A stretch of 48,754 nt of DNA from Spongiactinospora sp. TRM90649 (GCF_029382225.1 NZ_JARLTC010000051.1:1-48754), one strand, 5' to 3'. Counted from the stretch's first letter, positions 25,068-33,853 are shown. Made by a program: numbers and translations. The notes: generated by a model from the sequence alone, not told the origin.

Positions 25068-26222
25068 CTACTTGTCGATGTCGCCGACCACGAAGAACAT
25101 CGAGCCCAGGATCGCCACCATGTCGGCGACCAGGTGGCCGGGCAGCATCTCGCGCAGCACCTGCACGTTGTTGTACGACGCCGAGCGCAGCTTCAGCCGC
25201 CACGGCGTCTTCTCGCCGCGCGAGACCAGGTAGTAGCCGTTGATGCCGAGCGGGTTCTCCGTCCAGGCGTAGGTGTGCCCCTCGGGGACCTTCAGCACCT
25301 TCGGCAGCCGCTGGTTGATCGGGCCGGGCGGCAGCTCGCGCAGCCGCGCCAGGCACGCGTCGGCGAGGTCGAGCGACACCCGGAGCTGGTCGAAGAGCAC
25401 CTCGAAGCGGGCGTGGCAGTCGCCCGCCGTGCGGGTGACGACCCGGACGGGCAGCTCGCCGTAGGCGAGGTACGGCTCGTCGCGCCGCAGGTCGATGTCG
25501 ACGCCGGAGGCGCGGGCGATCGGGCCGCTCACGCCGTACTGCATGATCGTGTCGCGGTCGAGGACGCCCACGCCGCGTGTCCTGGCCAGGAAGATGTCAT
25601 TGCCGAGCAGCAGGTTCTCGATGTCGGGCAGCCGCCTGCGCACGTCGGCGACGGCCTGCCCGACCCGGGTCAGCCAGCCCTCCGGCAGTTCCTCCTTCAG
25701 CCCGCCGACCCGGTTGAACATGTAGTGCATCCGGCCGCCGGAGATCTCCTCCATCACCGCCTGGAGGGTCTCGCGCTCGCGGAACGCGTAGAAGACCGGG
25801 GTGATCGCGCCCAGCTCCAGCGGGTAGGAGCCGAGGAACATCAGGTGGTTCAGCGCGCGGTTCAGCTCGGCCAGCAGGGTGCGCGCCCACACCGCCCGGA
25901 CCGGTACCTCCATGCCGAGCATCCGCTCCGCGGCGAGCACCACGCCCAGCTCGTTGGCGAAGGCCGACAGCCAGTCGTGGCGGTTGGCCAGCATGATGAT
26001 CTGCCGGTAGTCGCGCACCTCGAACAGCTTCTCGGCGCCCCGGTGCATGTAGCCGATGATCGGCTCGGCCGAGCCGATCCGCTCGCCGTCGAGGGTCAGC
26101 CGCAGCCGCAGCACGCCGTGGGTGGACGGGTGCTGGGGGCCGATGTTGAGGATCATGTCCTCGGTGGCCAGCTCCTTGGCGCCCGCTCCGATTCCCACCA
26201 CGCGTTCGGTCATGGGATTCAT
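25068..26222 (-). CDS. nuoD2: stand-alone NADH-quinone oxidoreductase subunit D paralogue
   Basis: A 384-residue protein of the 49-kDa complex I subunit/NiFe-hydrogenase large-subunit family. Marks are ILNIGPQHPSTHGVLRLRLTLDGE, IGYMHRGAEKLFEVRDYRQ, MHYMFNRVGG, ASGVDIDLRRDEPYLAYGE and the C-terminal VADMVAILGSMFFVVGDIDK. It is shorter than operon-encoded NuoD proteins and no other nuo gene is nearby. It starts 9 bases after the cysteine desulfurase stop, so both are likely expressed from one SAM-riboswitch-led transcript. A second isolated NuoD is known in Streptomyces. No clear ribosome site. Confidence 0.9.
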   Translation of the reverse strand: MNPMTERVVGIGAGAKELATEDMILNIGPQHPSTHGVLRLRLTLDGERIGSAEPIIGYMHRGAEKLFEVRDYRQIIMLANRHDWLSAFANELGVVLAAERMLGMEVPVRAVWARTLLAELNRALNHLMFLGSYPLELGAITPVFYAFRERETLQAVMEEISGGRMHYMFNRVGGLKEELPEGWLTRVGQAVADVRRRLPDIENLLLGNDIFLARTRGVGVLDRDTIMQYGVSGPIARASGVDIDLRRDEPYLAYGELPVRVVTRTAGDCHARFEVLFDQLRVSLDLADACLARLRELPPGPINQRLPKVLKVPEGHTYAWTENPLGINGYYLVSRGEKTPWRLKLRSASYNNVQVLREMLPGHLVADMVAILGSMFFVVGDIDK

Positions 26223-26231
26223 GCTGCCACG

Positions 26232-27536
26232 TCAGCGCCCGGTGGCAAGATCCCGCAGGGCCCGGATGAGACGGTCCACGTGTTCGGTGGTGGTGCCCAG
26301 GCCGATGGAGGCGCGTACGGCGCCCGCCGTGCCGTCGGCGCAGTCGCCCTCGGCGCCGTCCAGCAGGTGCGCGACCAGCGGGTGCGCGCAGAACCGGCCG
26401 TCGCGGACGCCGATGCCGTACTCGGCCGACAGCGCCTCGGCGACCTCGCGTGGGCGCAGGCCGTCCACCACGAAGGACACGATCCCGACCCGGGGGTGCT
26501 CAGGGCCCCACAGGGACAGCTCGCGCACCCCGGGGATGCCGGCCAGGCCGGCGCGCAGGCGGGCCAGCAGCCGCTCCTCCTCGCGTACCAGCGGCAGCCA
26601 GCCGGTGGCCGACAGCGCGTCGCAGGCGGCGGCCAGCGCGATCGCGCCAAGCACGTTCGGCGTGCCCGCCTCGTGCCGCTGCTCGGCGTCGTCGCTCCAC
26701 TGGGCGCCCGTGCCGTCCACCGACCGGGACGCGCCGCCGCCGCGCAGGTACGGCTCGGCGTCGGCCGGCCAGTCCGCGCGGCCCACCAGCGCGCCCGCGC
26801 CGAACGGCGCGTACAGCTTGTGCCCGGAGAACGCCACGTAGTCCAGGCCGAGAGCGGTCAGGTTGAGCCTGCGGTGCGGCACGAGCTGCGCGGCGTCCAC
26901 CAGGATCCGCGCCCCGTGCCGGTGCGCGATGTGCGCCAGTGCCGCGATCGGCCACAGCTCGCCGGTCACGTTGGAGGCGGCGGTGACGGCCAGCAGCTTC
27001 GGCCCGTCGATCGCGGCCAGCGCCTCGTCGGCGGCCCGCACGGCCGCGCCGGGGAACTCCGGCGCGGGCAGGCGGACGGCGTTCGGCCACGGCAGCAGCG
27101 ACGCGTGGTGCTCGGTGTCGAACACGACCACCGTGGCGCCCTCCGGCAGGCAGCGGGCCAGCAGGTTCGTGGCGTCGGTGGTGTTGCGGGTGAACACCAC
27201 CGCGTCGCCGGGCCGCGCGCCGACGAACCCGCGCACGGTGTGCCTGGCCTGCTCGTAGCGGGCGGTGGTGAGCTGTGAGGCGTAGCCCGCGCCCCGGTGC
27301 ACGCTGGAGTAGGCGGGCAGGGCCGCGGCCACCGCGTCGTTGACCGGGGCCAGACAGGGCGCGCTGGCCGCGTAGTCCAGGTTCGCGTACGGCGCCAGCA
27401 GCCCGCCCTTGATCGGTACTTCCAGGTCGGCGCCGAGCACCTCGGGCAGCGGCCGGTCGGCGGCGGAGACGGCGTCCACCGGCTCGCGGGGCAGGGTCGT
27501 CTGGGGGGCGAAGGTGGAGAGCGTCTGAACGGTCAC
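26232..27536 (-). CDS. class-V aminotransferase, cysteine desulfurase-like
   Basis: A 434-residue PLP enzyme. The PLP lysine is in YVAFSGHKLYAPFGAGALVG; other marks are NLDYAASAPCLAPV, FTRNTTDATNLLARCL, FDTEHHASLLPW, RILVDAAQLVPHRRL and a C-terminal RASIGLGTTTEHVDRLI. This resembles SufS/Csd-type desulfurases, which take sulfur from cysteine. The GTG at 27536 with GAGGAG 7 nt upstream is the start; the longer frame would run through the riboswitch. Control by SAM suggests a role in sulfur metabolism rather than Fe-S assembly alone. Confidence 0.85.
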   Translation of the reverse strand: MTVQTLSTFAPQTTLPREPVDAVSAADRPLPEVLGADLEVPIKGGLLAPYANLDYAASAPCLAPVNDAVAAALPAYSSVHRGAGYASQLTTARYEQARHTVRGFVGARPGDAVVFTRNTTDATNLLARCLPEGATVVVFDTEHHASLLPWPNAVRLPAPEFPGAAVRAADEALAAIDGPKLLAVTAASNVTGELWPIAALAHIAHRHGARILVDAAQLVPHRRLNLTALGLDYVAFSGHKLYAPFGAGALVGRADWPADAEPYLRGGGASRSVDGTGAQWSDDAEQRHEAGTPNVLGAIALAAACDALSATGWLPLVREEERLLARLRAGLAGIPGVRELSLWGPEHPRVGIVSFVVDGLRPREVAEALSAEYGIGVRDGRFCAHPLVAHLLDGAEGDCADGTAGAVRASIGLGTTTEHVDRLIRALRDLATGR

Positions 27537-27602
27537 GCCGGTACTCCTCGGGTCATCGGACCCCCTGCGCCCCGGTGAGGACGGCGGCGAGCCCGCGCTT
27601 GC

Positions 27603-27705
27603 CCGGCGCACCGCGCGCCGGACCAGGTCTTCACCCGGGGCACCCCGCCGCGGACGCGAGGGTTGCCGGCCAGCGAGCCGGGGCTTGGCGCTGGCGCTCA
27701 TGACC
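27603..27705 (-). promoter_or_regulatory. SAM-IV-type S-adenosylmethionine riboswitch
   Basis: On the minus strand the leader shows the conserved elements in order: GGTCATGAGCGCCAGC, AAGCCCCGG, CTGGCCGGCAACCCTC, CCGCGGCGGGGTGCCCCGGG and the closing TGAAGACC that pairs with the opening GGTCA. A further hairpin CCGGCGC/GCGCCGG (27603-27621) follows, as in the SAM-IV class. The element ends about 65 bases before the desulfurase GTG and probably represses the operon when SAM is plentiful. Confidence 0.9.
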
Positions 27706-27715
27706 TACGCGGGGA

Positions 27716-27746
27716 ACTATAACCGAACGTCCGGTCCTGATCGCAA
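27716..27746 (-). promoter_or_regulatory. promoter of the SAM-riboswitch operon
   Basis: On the minus strand a -10 TATAGT (27721-27716) lies about 10 bases before the riboswitch. A TTGCGA (27746-27741) 19 bp upstream, or TGCGAT at 18 bp, is the -35 candidate. Confidence 0.55.
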
Positions 27747-27863
27747 CTCGGTAACGGCTCGCTGTGAAGCGATCACCATCCCGAACTTTTCCGTGCGCCC
27801 GTCCGTTGTGGCCAGCGCAAAACCCCGCCGTGGCGATGTGCGAAACCGAGCGTTGGAGGATCG

Positions 27864-28655
27864 ATGGATTGGGTTTCCGACCCGAACATCTGGATCGGGT
27901 TCCTGACCCTGGTCAGCCTGGAGATCGTGCTGGGCATCGACAACATCATCTTCATCTCGATCCTGGCCGGGAAACTGCCTCCCGAACAGCGCGACCGGGC
28001 CAGGGTGCTCGGCCTGGCCGCCGCGCTGATCAGCCGCCTGGCACTGCTCTTCGCACTGTCGTGGGTGGTGGGCCTGACGGCCCCGCTCTTCGACGTGATG
28101 GGCCACGAGATCTCCGGCCGTGACCTGATCCTCATCTTGGGCGGGCTGTTCCTGCTCGCCAAGAGCACCTTCGAGATCGGCGACAGCCTGGAGGGCAAGT
28201 CCGGTCACGCCGGGGGCAAGGTGAGCGCGTCGTTCACCTCGGTGATCCTGCAGATCATGGTGCTCGACATCGTCTTCTCGCTCGACTCGGTGATCACCGC
28301 CGTCGGCATGGTGGACAACCTGGGCGTCATGGTGGCCGCGGTGGTCGTCTCGGTGATCGTGATGCTGGTGGCGTCCGGCCCGATCGCCCGCTTCGTGGAC
28401 GCCCACCCCAGCATCAAGATGCTGGCCCTGGCGTTCCTGATCCTGATCGGCGTGGTGCTCGTCGCCGAGGGCTTCGAGCAGCACATCCAGAAGGGCTACA
28501 TCTACTTCGCGATGGCCTTCTCGCTGTGCGTAGAGCTGCTCAACATCCGGGCGCGCACCAAGGCGGGCCGCCGCGAGCCGGTCCACCTGCACGAGCGGTA
28601 TGCCGAGGCCGCCCCCGCCGGCGATGATGATCCAAAGGGCCGCGACGCCGCCTAG
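27864..28655 (+). CDS. TerC-family integral membrane protein
   Basis: A 263-residue membrane protein with about seven helices. The acidic metal-binding motifs SLEIVLGIDNIIFISI and IVLDIVFSLDSVITAVGM are the TerC/Alx/YkoY signatures. The family exports Mn2+ or is linked to tellurite resistance and protein export metallation. A short polar tail follows. ATG with GGAGG 4 nt upstream. No Mn2+ riboswitch is seen in the 140-bp leader. One base separates its stop from the P450 start. Confidence 0.92.
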   Translation: MDWVSDPNIWIGFLTLVSLEIVLGIDNIIFISILAGKLPPEQRDRARVLGLAAALISRLALLFALSWVVGLTAPLFDVMGHEISGRDLILILGGLFLLAKSTFEIGDSLEGKSGHAGGKVSASFTSVILQIMVLDIVFSLDSVITAVGMVDNLGVMVAAVVVSVIVMLVASGPIARFVDAHPSIKMLALAFLILIGVVLVAEGFEQHIQKGYIYFAMAFSLCVELLNIRARTKAGRREPVHLHERYAEAAPAGDDDPKGRDAA

Positions 28656-28656
28656 C

Positions 28657-29868
28657 ATGGCGGGTGTGCGATACGACCCGTGGAATCCGGAATTCGTCGC
28701 CCATCCCTATGACGCCTACGCGGAGCTGCGCGCGACCGCTCCGGTGAGTCACTTCGAGCCGACCGGGCAGTGGCTCGTCGCCCGGCACGCCGACGTGTCC
28801 GCGCTGCTGCGCGACCGACGGCTGGGCCGTACCTACCTGCACGTCGGCGACCACGAGGACTTCGGCAGGCCGCCGGACCCCGAGCACCTCGACCCGTTCT
28901 GGCGGCTCATCAGGGCGGGCATGCTCGACCTCGAACCGCCCGTGCACACGCGGCTGCGCCGTCTGGTGTCCACGGCGTTCACCCCGCGCACGGCCGAGGG
29001 GATGCGCGGCCGGGTCCGGCGCATCGCCCGCGACCTGGCCGCCGGGTTCGCCGAACGCGGCGGCGGCGACCTGCTGGCCGAGGTCGCCGAGCCGCTGCCG
29101 GTCACGGTGATCGCCGACCTGCTCGGCGTCCCGGAGTCCGACCGCCGCCTGCTGCGGCCCTGGTCGGCGGACATCTGCGGGATGTTCGAGCTGAACCCCT
29201 CGGCGGAGGCGCAGCACGCCGCCGTCCGCGCGGCCGAAGAGTTCTCCGCCTACATGGCCGAACTGGCCCGCGACCGGCGCCGCCACCCCCGCGAGGACCT
29301 GATCACCGCCCTCACCCAGGTCGCCGACGACGGCGACCGCCTCACCGAGGACGAACTGGTCGGCACCTGCGTGCTGCTGCTCAACGCCGGGCACGAAGCC
29401 ACCGTCAACATGACGGGAAACGGCTGGTGGGCGCTCTTCCGCAACCCCGGGGAACTCGATCGGCTGCGGGCCGACCGCTCCCTGCTCCCCACCGCGGTCG
29501 AGGAGCTGATGCGCTGGGACACCCCGGCGCAGATGTTCGAGCGCTGGGTCCTTGAGGACATCACCGTGGCGGGCGTGGACATCCCCAGGGGCGCCGAGGT
29601 CGCCCTGCTGTTCGGCTCGGCCAACCGCGACGAGGCCGTCTTCGCCGACCCCGACCGCCTCGACCTGGGCCGCGCGGACAACCCGCACGTCACCTTCGGC
29701 GCGGGCGTCCACTACTGCCTGGGCGCGCCGCTGGCGCGCATCGAGCTGGCCGAGTCCTTCGACGCGCTCCTCGACGCCGCGCCGAAGCTCGCCCCGTCGG
29801 AGACCCCCACCTGGAAGCCCGGCTACATCATGCGCGGCCTGTCCGCGCTGAAGGTCACCACCGGCTGA
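28657..29868 (+). CDS. cytochrome P450
   Basis: A 403-residue soluble bacterial monooxygenase. The I-helix is LLLNAGHEATVN (Thr for O2 activation is present), the K-helix ExxR is in VEELMRW, and the haem-binding loop is FGAGVHYCLGAPLARIE with the axial Cys. The N-terminus (YDPWNPEFVAHPYDAYAELR) is typical of CYP107-like actinobacterial enzymes. No ferredoxin or reductase gene is adjacent. It starts at an ATG 1 base after terC. Substrate unknown. Confidence 0.93.
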   Translation: MAGVRYDPWNPEFVAHPYDAYAELRATAPVSHFEPTGQWLVARHADVSALLRDRRLGRTYLHVGDHEDFGRPPDPEHLDPFWRLIRAGMLDLEPPVHTRLRRLVSTAFTPRTAEGMRGRVRRIARDLAAGFAERGGGDLLAEVAEPLPVTVIADLLGVPESDRRLLRPWSADICGMFELNPSAEAQHAAVRAAEEFSAYMAELARDRRRHPREDLITALTQVADDGDRLTEDELVGTCVLLLNAGHEATVNMTGNGWWALFRNPGELDRLRADRSLLPTAVEELMRWDTPAQMFERWVLEDITVAGVDIPRGAEVALLFGSANRDEAVFADPDRLDLGRADNPHVTFGAGVHYCLGAPLARIELAESFDALLDAAPKLAPSETPTWKPGYIMRGLSALKVTTG

Positions 29869-29884
29869 GGACGGCAGGGGCCCG

Positions 29885-31042
29885 CTAGGCGCGTTTGGCG
29901 ATGGACGTGATGAGCGGCTGCAGGAGCCGCGCGGCGAGCGGGCCGAAGGCGGCCAGGATGAGCACGTAGGCGGCGGCCAGGGGGCCGAGGTCGGGATGGG
30001 CCCCCGCGCCGACCGCCAGGCCGGCGATGACGATGTTGAACTCGCCCCGGGGGATCATCGCGATGCCGGCGCGGGCCTGGCCCGCCTTGGCGATGCCCGC
30101 CCGGCGGGCCGCGTACGCACCGGTGAGCAGCTTGGTGATCATGCTGACCACGGCGAGGGCGGCGGCCAGACCGGCCACGGGCAGGATCGCGGCGGGGTCG
30201 GTCTGCAGGCCGAAGAAGACGAAGAAGACCGCGGCGAACAGGTCGCGGATCGGGCTGAGCAGCGCCCTGGCGTCCTCGGCCAGCTCGCCGGACAGCGCGA
30301 TGCCGACCAGGAAGGCGCCGACCGCCGCCGAGACCTGGAGCTGCTGGGCGATGCCCGCCACGAGCAGGGCGAGGCCGACCACCTTGAGCAGCAGCACCTC
30401 GGAGTTCGGGCTGGCCACGAATGCCTCGATGAGGCGGCCGTAGCGGAGGGCGACCAGCAGCACGACGGTGACGGTGGCGAGCGCGATGGCGACCGTCACC
30501 GCGCCGCCGATCAGGCTCACCCCGGCCAGGATGGCGGTGAGGATCGGCAGGTAGAGGGCCATGGTGAGGTCTTCGAACACCAGCAGGGAGAGCACCACGG
30601 GGGTTTCCCTGTTACCGATCCAGCCGAGGTCGGACAGCACCTTGGCGGTGATGCCGGAGGAGGTGGCGTAGGTGACGCCGGCCATGGCGACCGCCGCCAC
30701 CGGGCCCCAGCCGAGCAGCAGCGCCGCTATCGCGCCCGGGGCGGCGTTGAGCACCAGGTCCACGATGCCGCCCCTGGCGTTGCTGCGCAGGCTGCTGACG
30801 AGCTCGTCGGCGTTGTACTCCAGCCCCAGGGTGAGCAGCAGCAGGATGACGCCGAGTTCCGCGCCGACCGCGATGAACTCCTCGCTGGTGGCGAGGGGGA
30901 GGAAGCCGCCTTGGCCGAACGCCAGGCCGGCCAGGAGGTAGAGGGGGATGGGGGAGATCCCGGCTCGCAGCGCGAGGGCGCCGAGCACGCCGAGACCGAG
31001 GATGACACCGCCGAGTTCGAGGAAGAGTATCGCTGTGTGCAC
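29885..31042 (-). CDS. monovalent cation:proton antiporter (CPA2, KhtU-like)
   Basis: A 385-residue membrane protein with about 11-12 helices, of the KefB/KhtU type. Marks are IPLYLLAGLAFGQGG, GVILLLLTLGLEYNADEL, ATSSGITAKVLSDLG, VFEDLTMALYLPIL and IPRGEFNIVIAGLA. There is no C-terminal TrkA-N domain; instead the regulatory subunit is the separate upstream gene ending 3 bases before this GTG. Together they resemble Bacillus KhtTU, a K+ efflux antiporter. Confidence 0.9.
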   Translation of the reverse strand: MHTAILFLELGGVILGLGVLGALALRAGISPIPLYLLAGLAFGQGGFLPLATSEEFIAVGAELGVILLLLTLGLEYNADELVSSLRSNARGGIVDLVLNAAPGAIAALLLGWGPVAAVAMAGVTYATSSGITAKVLSDLGWIGNRETPVVLSLLVFEDLTMALYLPILTAILAGVSLIGGAVTVAIALATVTVVLLVALRYGRLIEAFVASPNSEVLLLKVVGLALLVAGIAQQLQVSAAVGAFLVGIALSGELAEDARALLSPIRDLFAAVFFVFFGLQTDPAAILPVAGLAAALAVVSMITKLLTGAYAARRAGIAKAGQARAGIAMIPRGEFNIVIAGLAVGAGAHPDLGPLAAAYVLILAAFGPLAARLLQPLITSIAKRA

Positions 31043-31045
31043 GGC

Positions 31046-31528
31046 CTACCCGTTGGCCAGTATGTCGGCGACGGCGGACGTGCTGTCCGGGCTGCCGACG
31101 ACCACCACCACGTCGTCGGACTCCATGGTGAAGTCCGGGGTAGGGCTGGCGATCACCCGCCCGCCCCTGACGATGGCCACGATCGACGCTCCGGTGCGGG
31201 TGCGGACCCGCGCGTCTCCCATCGGCCGCCCGGCGTACGGCGAGCCGCCGAGGATCGGTAGCTGGAGGCTGACCAGCCCTTCGACCTGGCGGTGCAGGTC
31301 GTTGAGCCGCTGCACGATGCGGGGCGCTCCGAGCAGCTCGACCAGGGCGTCGGCCTCCTCGTCGTTGAGCTTGACCGTCTCGCACGCCTGGTCGGGGTCC
31401 GAGGTGTCGTAGATGATGAGGTCGCGGCGCCCGGTGCGGTGACTGACCACGCCGACTCTGCGCCCCGACCTGGTGGTGAACTCGTGTTTCAGCCCGATCC
31501 CTGGCAACGCGGTCTGCTCGATCTCCAC
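31046..31528 (-). CDS. TrkA-C domain regulator of the antiporter (KhtT-like)
   Basis: A 160-residue cytoplasmic protein. The N-terminal half (VEIEQTALPGIGLKHEFTTRSGRRVGVVSHRTGRRDLIIYD) matches the KhtT N-terminus, and residues 85-158 form a TrkA-C/RCK_C fold (VSLQLPILGGSPYAGRPMGDA, GASIVAIVRGGRVIASPTPDFTMESDDVVVVVGS). KhtT binds c-di-AMP in Bacillus; a c-di-AMP riboswitch elsewhere in this window shows that the nucleotide is used here. GTG start with GGAAGGG upstream. Confidence 0.88.
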   Translation of the reverse strand: MEIEQTALPGIGLKHEFTTRSGRRVGVVSHRTGRRDLIIYDTSDPDQACETVKLNDEEADALVELLGAPRIVQRLNDLHRQVEGLVSLQLPILGGSPYAGRPMGDARVRTRTGASIVAIVRGGRVIASPTPDFTMESDDVVVVVGSPDSTSAVADILANG

Positions 31529-31586
31529 CTGCCGGCCCTTCCATCCCGTCACGTTGCGTACCGCCGTTCACACTATCGCTACGAAT

Positions 31587-32564
31587 TCAGCCGATGTCCT
31601 GGCATAGCCACCCAAAACCACCTAGACCGTTAGGGTCGATCAGCTCGGCCTCCTCTGAGGCCCTGGCCAGGGCTCGCAGGTACTCGCGTGGGGATGTGCG
31701 GGCCAGGTCGATGCCCGGGGGCCTGCCGTCGAACCCGAGGGCGCGCAGGGCCTCCCGCTGGGTGGTCAGCCGCGTCGCCGTGGCCGTGGCCGTGGGCGTC
31801 GCCGTCGCGCAGGAGTCGAGGGCGACGTGCGCGGTGATGTCGCAGGAGCCGTCGGGGACGGGCGCGACCACCGAGCCCTCGCGATATCCGCAGAGCGTGC
31901 CGCAGGGCGGGCGGTCGTCCACAGGGTGTGCATAGTCGATCGCGATCGCGCGCCCGCGCTCGATCCGGCCGAGCACCGACGCCCACGCCTCGTCCCTGGT
32001 CCTGCCGATCTCCGCGCGGCGTCCCGGCCGGAGCGGCCACCAGCGCGCCAGCCAGGCGAGGTCGTCCGGGCAGGGCGCCGGGCCCAGGCGCTCCTCGCCG
32101 GTGGCCGGATCGACCAGGACGGTGCGCGGGCCGTCGGGCGTGCCCTCCACGACGTCGAGCGGCACGTTGTCGAGCCACTCGTTGCAGATCACCAGCCCCA
32201 CGACGCCCTCGGGGCAGGAGTCGCGCCAGCCGATCTCGGCGGGCAGTGCCAGGGGGCGCGCGGCCAGCTCCACGCCGGTCACGCGCAGGCGGGCGGCGAG
32301 CTCCGCGTGGGCCGGATCGCCCCGGACGAGCGAGAGCGTGCGCGCGGCCAGGGTGCCCTCCCCGGCGCCGACGTCGACGAGGTCGAGGCGAGGCGGACGG
32401 CCCAGCCGCGCGTCGAGGTCGGCGAGGATCCGCGCCACGGCCTCGGCGAACACCGGGGACGCGCTGACCGAGGTGCGGAAATGCCGGGAAGGGCGCTCGC
32501 GCAGGTAGAAACCGTCGCTGCCGTAAAGCGCCCGCTCCATTGCGTCACGCCAGGTGAGCCACAC
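31587..32564 (-). CDS. SAM-dependent methyltransferase (MidA-like)
   Basis: A 325-residue protein with the class I SAM-binding motif DLVDVGAGEGTLAARTL near residue 80, the RVTGVELAARPL strand, and the VVGLVICNEWLDNVPLDVVEG stretch, which resembles MidA/NDUFAF7-type methyltransferases that act on arginine in complex I assembly. A short Ala/Thr low-complexity insert (ATATPTATATATRL) lies near residue 255. Start uncertain: I used the GTG at 32564, 10 nt after a TATAAC element (32580-32575) and so possibly leaderless; an ATG at 32618 is the alternative. Confidence 0.78.
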   Translation of the reverse strand: MWLTWRDAMERALYGSDGFYLRERPSRHFRTSVSASPVFAEAVARILADLDARLGRPPRLDLVDVGAGEGTLAARTLSLVRGDPAHAELAARLRVTGVELAARPLALPAEIGWRDSCPEGVVGLVICNEWLDNVPLDVVEGTPDGPRTVLVDPATGEERLGPAPCPDDLAWLARWWPLRPGRRAEIGRTRDEAWASVLGRIERGRAIAIDYAHPVDDRPPCGTLCGYREGSVVAPVPDGSCDITAHVALDSCATATPTATATATRLTTQREALRALGFDGRPPGIDLARTSPREYLRALARASEEAELIDPNGLGGFGWLCQDIG

Positions 32565-32828
32565 GTCAGGAGACGTTATATCCCCCGGAGGGCCATGGCA
32601 TTCACGTGCGGGTCGCATGATCGCGACGTTTTGGTGACACGCTGAGTGATGCGTTTACTACACGCTGTCGTCGCTTTGCGCTAGCCTTGCTCTGTAAGTC
32701 GTGAGGCGATGGCCGTCCCGGCCCGGTCCCCCATCGGGCGCGGTCCGGCCGCCCGGCTACGACCATTCCGTCTGGCGAAGGCGCCACGCGAGACGGCAAC
32801 GAAGGCTACGAGACAAAGGGGAGCCAGA

Positions 32829-33086
32829 GTGCTCAAGAAGGTGCTCATGCAGGTCGGTGTCGCCGCCGGCATCGCGGGTGTGGTGTTCATGGCTTCGCCC
32901 GCGCACGCCACCATCGACCACGGTGACAAGACCAGTGGCGACGCCAGCATCCTGGGCGGCAACCAGATCAAGGTGCCGATCACCGCGCCGATCAACGTCT
33001 GCGGCAACCAGGTCAACGTGATCGCGGTTCCGGTCCTCAACCCGACCTCGGGTGTCTGCACGGCCGGGGCCAAGGTCCGCAGCTGA
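32829..33086 (+). CDS. small secreted chaplin-like (DUF320) protein
   Basis: An 85-residue protein with a signal peptide cleaved after SPAHA (about residue 27). The mature part carries one chaplin domain: GGNQIKVPITAPINVCGNQ and VNVIAVPVLNPTSGVC, including the conserved Cys pair and alternating hydrophobic strands. Chaplins assemble into amyloid-like coats on aerial hyphae and spores. It has a single domain and no sortase signal, so it is a short chaplin. GTG start with AAAGGGGAG 5 nt upstream. A hairpin-rich non-coding stretch follows. Confidence 0.85.
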   Translation: MLKKVLMQVGVAAGIAGVVFMASPAHATIDHGDKTSGDASILGGNQIKVPITAPINVCGNQVNVIAVPVLNPTSGVCTAGAKVRS

Positions 33087-33839
33087 GCGGTCCTTCCCAC
33101 GTGAAGGGCGGCCGGTCAGTCGGCGGATGGCCGGCCGTAGCGACCTCTCACTGAGGTGACGCCAGGTCCCGCAGCCACGCTGCGGGCCACATGAAGGCCC
33201 GCGTTCCATGCGGGCCACCCGGATCCGGGCGCACGCCAACGGATCCACTCGGGCCAGCGTTGTCGCCGGTCCATCCAGGACCGGCGGTCATGTTGGTCCA
33301 CCGCGGACCCGTCTGTCGCGGGTCCGGCCCGGGAGCGGCGTTCTCCGCCCTCCCGAAGCCAGAAGCCCGGAGCCGCGTCACCGCGGGTCCGGCCGCGCCC
33401 CGCCCGCACGGCAGGGTGCGCGCGGCCCGCCTCTCCGGCGGGCCGGATCCCGGACCACCGCACGCGTGTCGGTCCGGATCGCGGATCGCCCTCGACGGCC
33501 CGGATCGTGACCCGTCACCATGCGGGTTCATTTCGCGGACCGTTTCCGACGGTGATCCGCGCCACGGACGGCCGCGTTCGGCCAGGTCCGGTTTCACGGA
33601 CCGTCTCCCATCGGAGGCGGATCCGACCGCGAGGCCCGCCCCAAACGGGCGGGCCCGCCTGCGGCCCGCCTGCCACGCGGGCCCGACAACGCATCGGTCC
33701 GCCGTCCAGGCGGGTCAAGGACGGGCGCCGGGTCCCATCAGGGGCTCGGCGCCCGTCTCTCTGCGATGAGTCGATCGTTAATCGCCTCCTCATCTGCGGG
33801 GCGCCCAACAGGAGGGCTTGTCCAACTTCGCCTGCCCTT
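33087..33839. repeat. palindrome-rich non-coding island
   Basis: About 750 bases without a convincing gene. Perfect short-loop hairpins lie at 33168-33186, 33196-33216, 33264-33286, 33304-33326, 33424-33444, 33633-33655 and 33663-33683, plus the dyad CCCGGATCCGGG (33218-33229) and the terminator at 33720-33757. Four share the arms GGCCCGC/GCGGGCC; others share GGTCC/GGACC. Long frames here give Pro/Arg/Gly-rich products with no domain, as expected for GC-rich palindromic DNA. Confidence 0.7.
33720..33757 (+). terminator. long hairpin terminator
   Basis: GACGGGCGCCG (33720-33730) pairs perfectly with CGGCGCCCGTC (33747-33757). The inner GGTCCC and GGGGCT can add six more pairs with G-T wobbles around an ATCA loop. 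TCTCT follows. It closes the hairpin island and insulates the pantothenate genes. Confidence 0.6.
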
Positions 33840-33853
33840 TCCGATTTATCGGA
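33840..33853. promoter_or_regulatory. 14-bp dyad TCCGATTTATCGGA upstream of the pantothenate genes
   Basis: A perfect dyad with a TT centre, in locally AT-rich DNA about 130 bases before the panG-like start codon. It looks like a regulator operator; the regulator is not known. Confidence 0.4.

Noticed and set aside
25134..27278. Long open frame on the plus strand opposite the nuoD-like and desulfurase genes
   Set aside because: It lies antisense to two clearly recognised genes, is rich in Arg, Gly, His and Val as expected from GC-rich codons read backwards, and has no domain.
27722..27863. yybP-ykoY Mn2+ riboswitch before terC
   Set aside because: TerC-family genes sometimes carry one, but the conserved core of that class is not visible here.
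33191..33769. 192-codon open frame in the palindrome island
   Set aside because: The product is Pro/Arg/Gly-rich without domains, the ribosome site is poor, and the region is full of perfect hairpins that explain the composition better.
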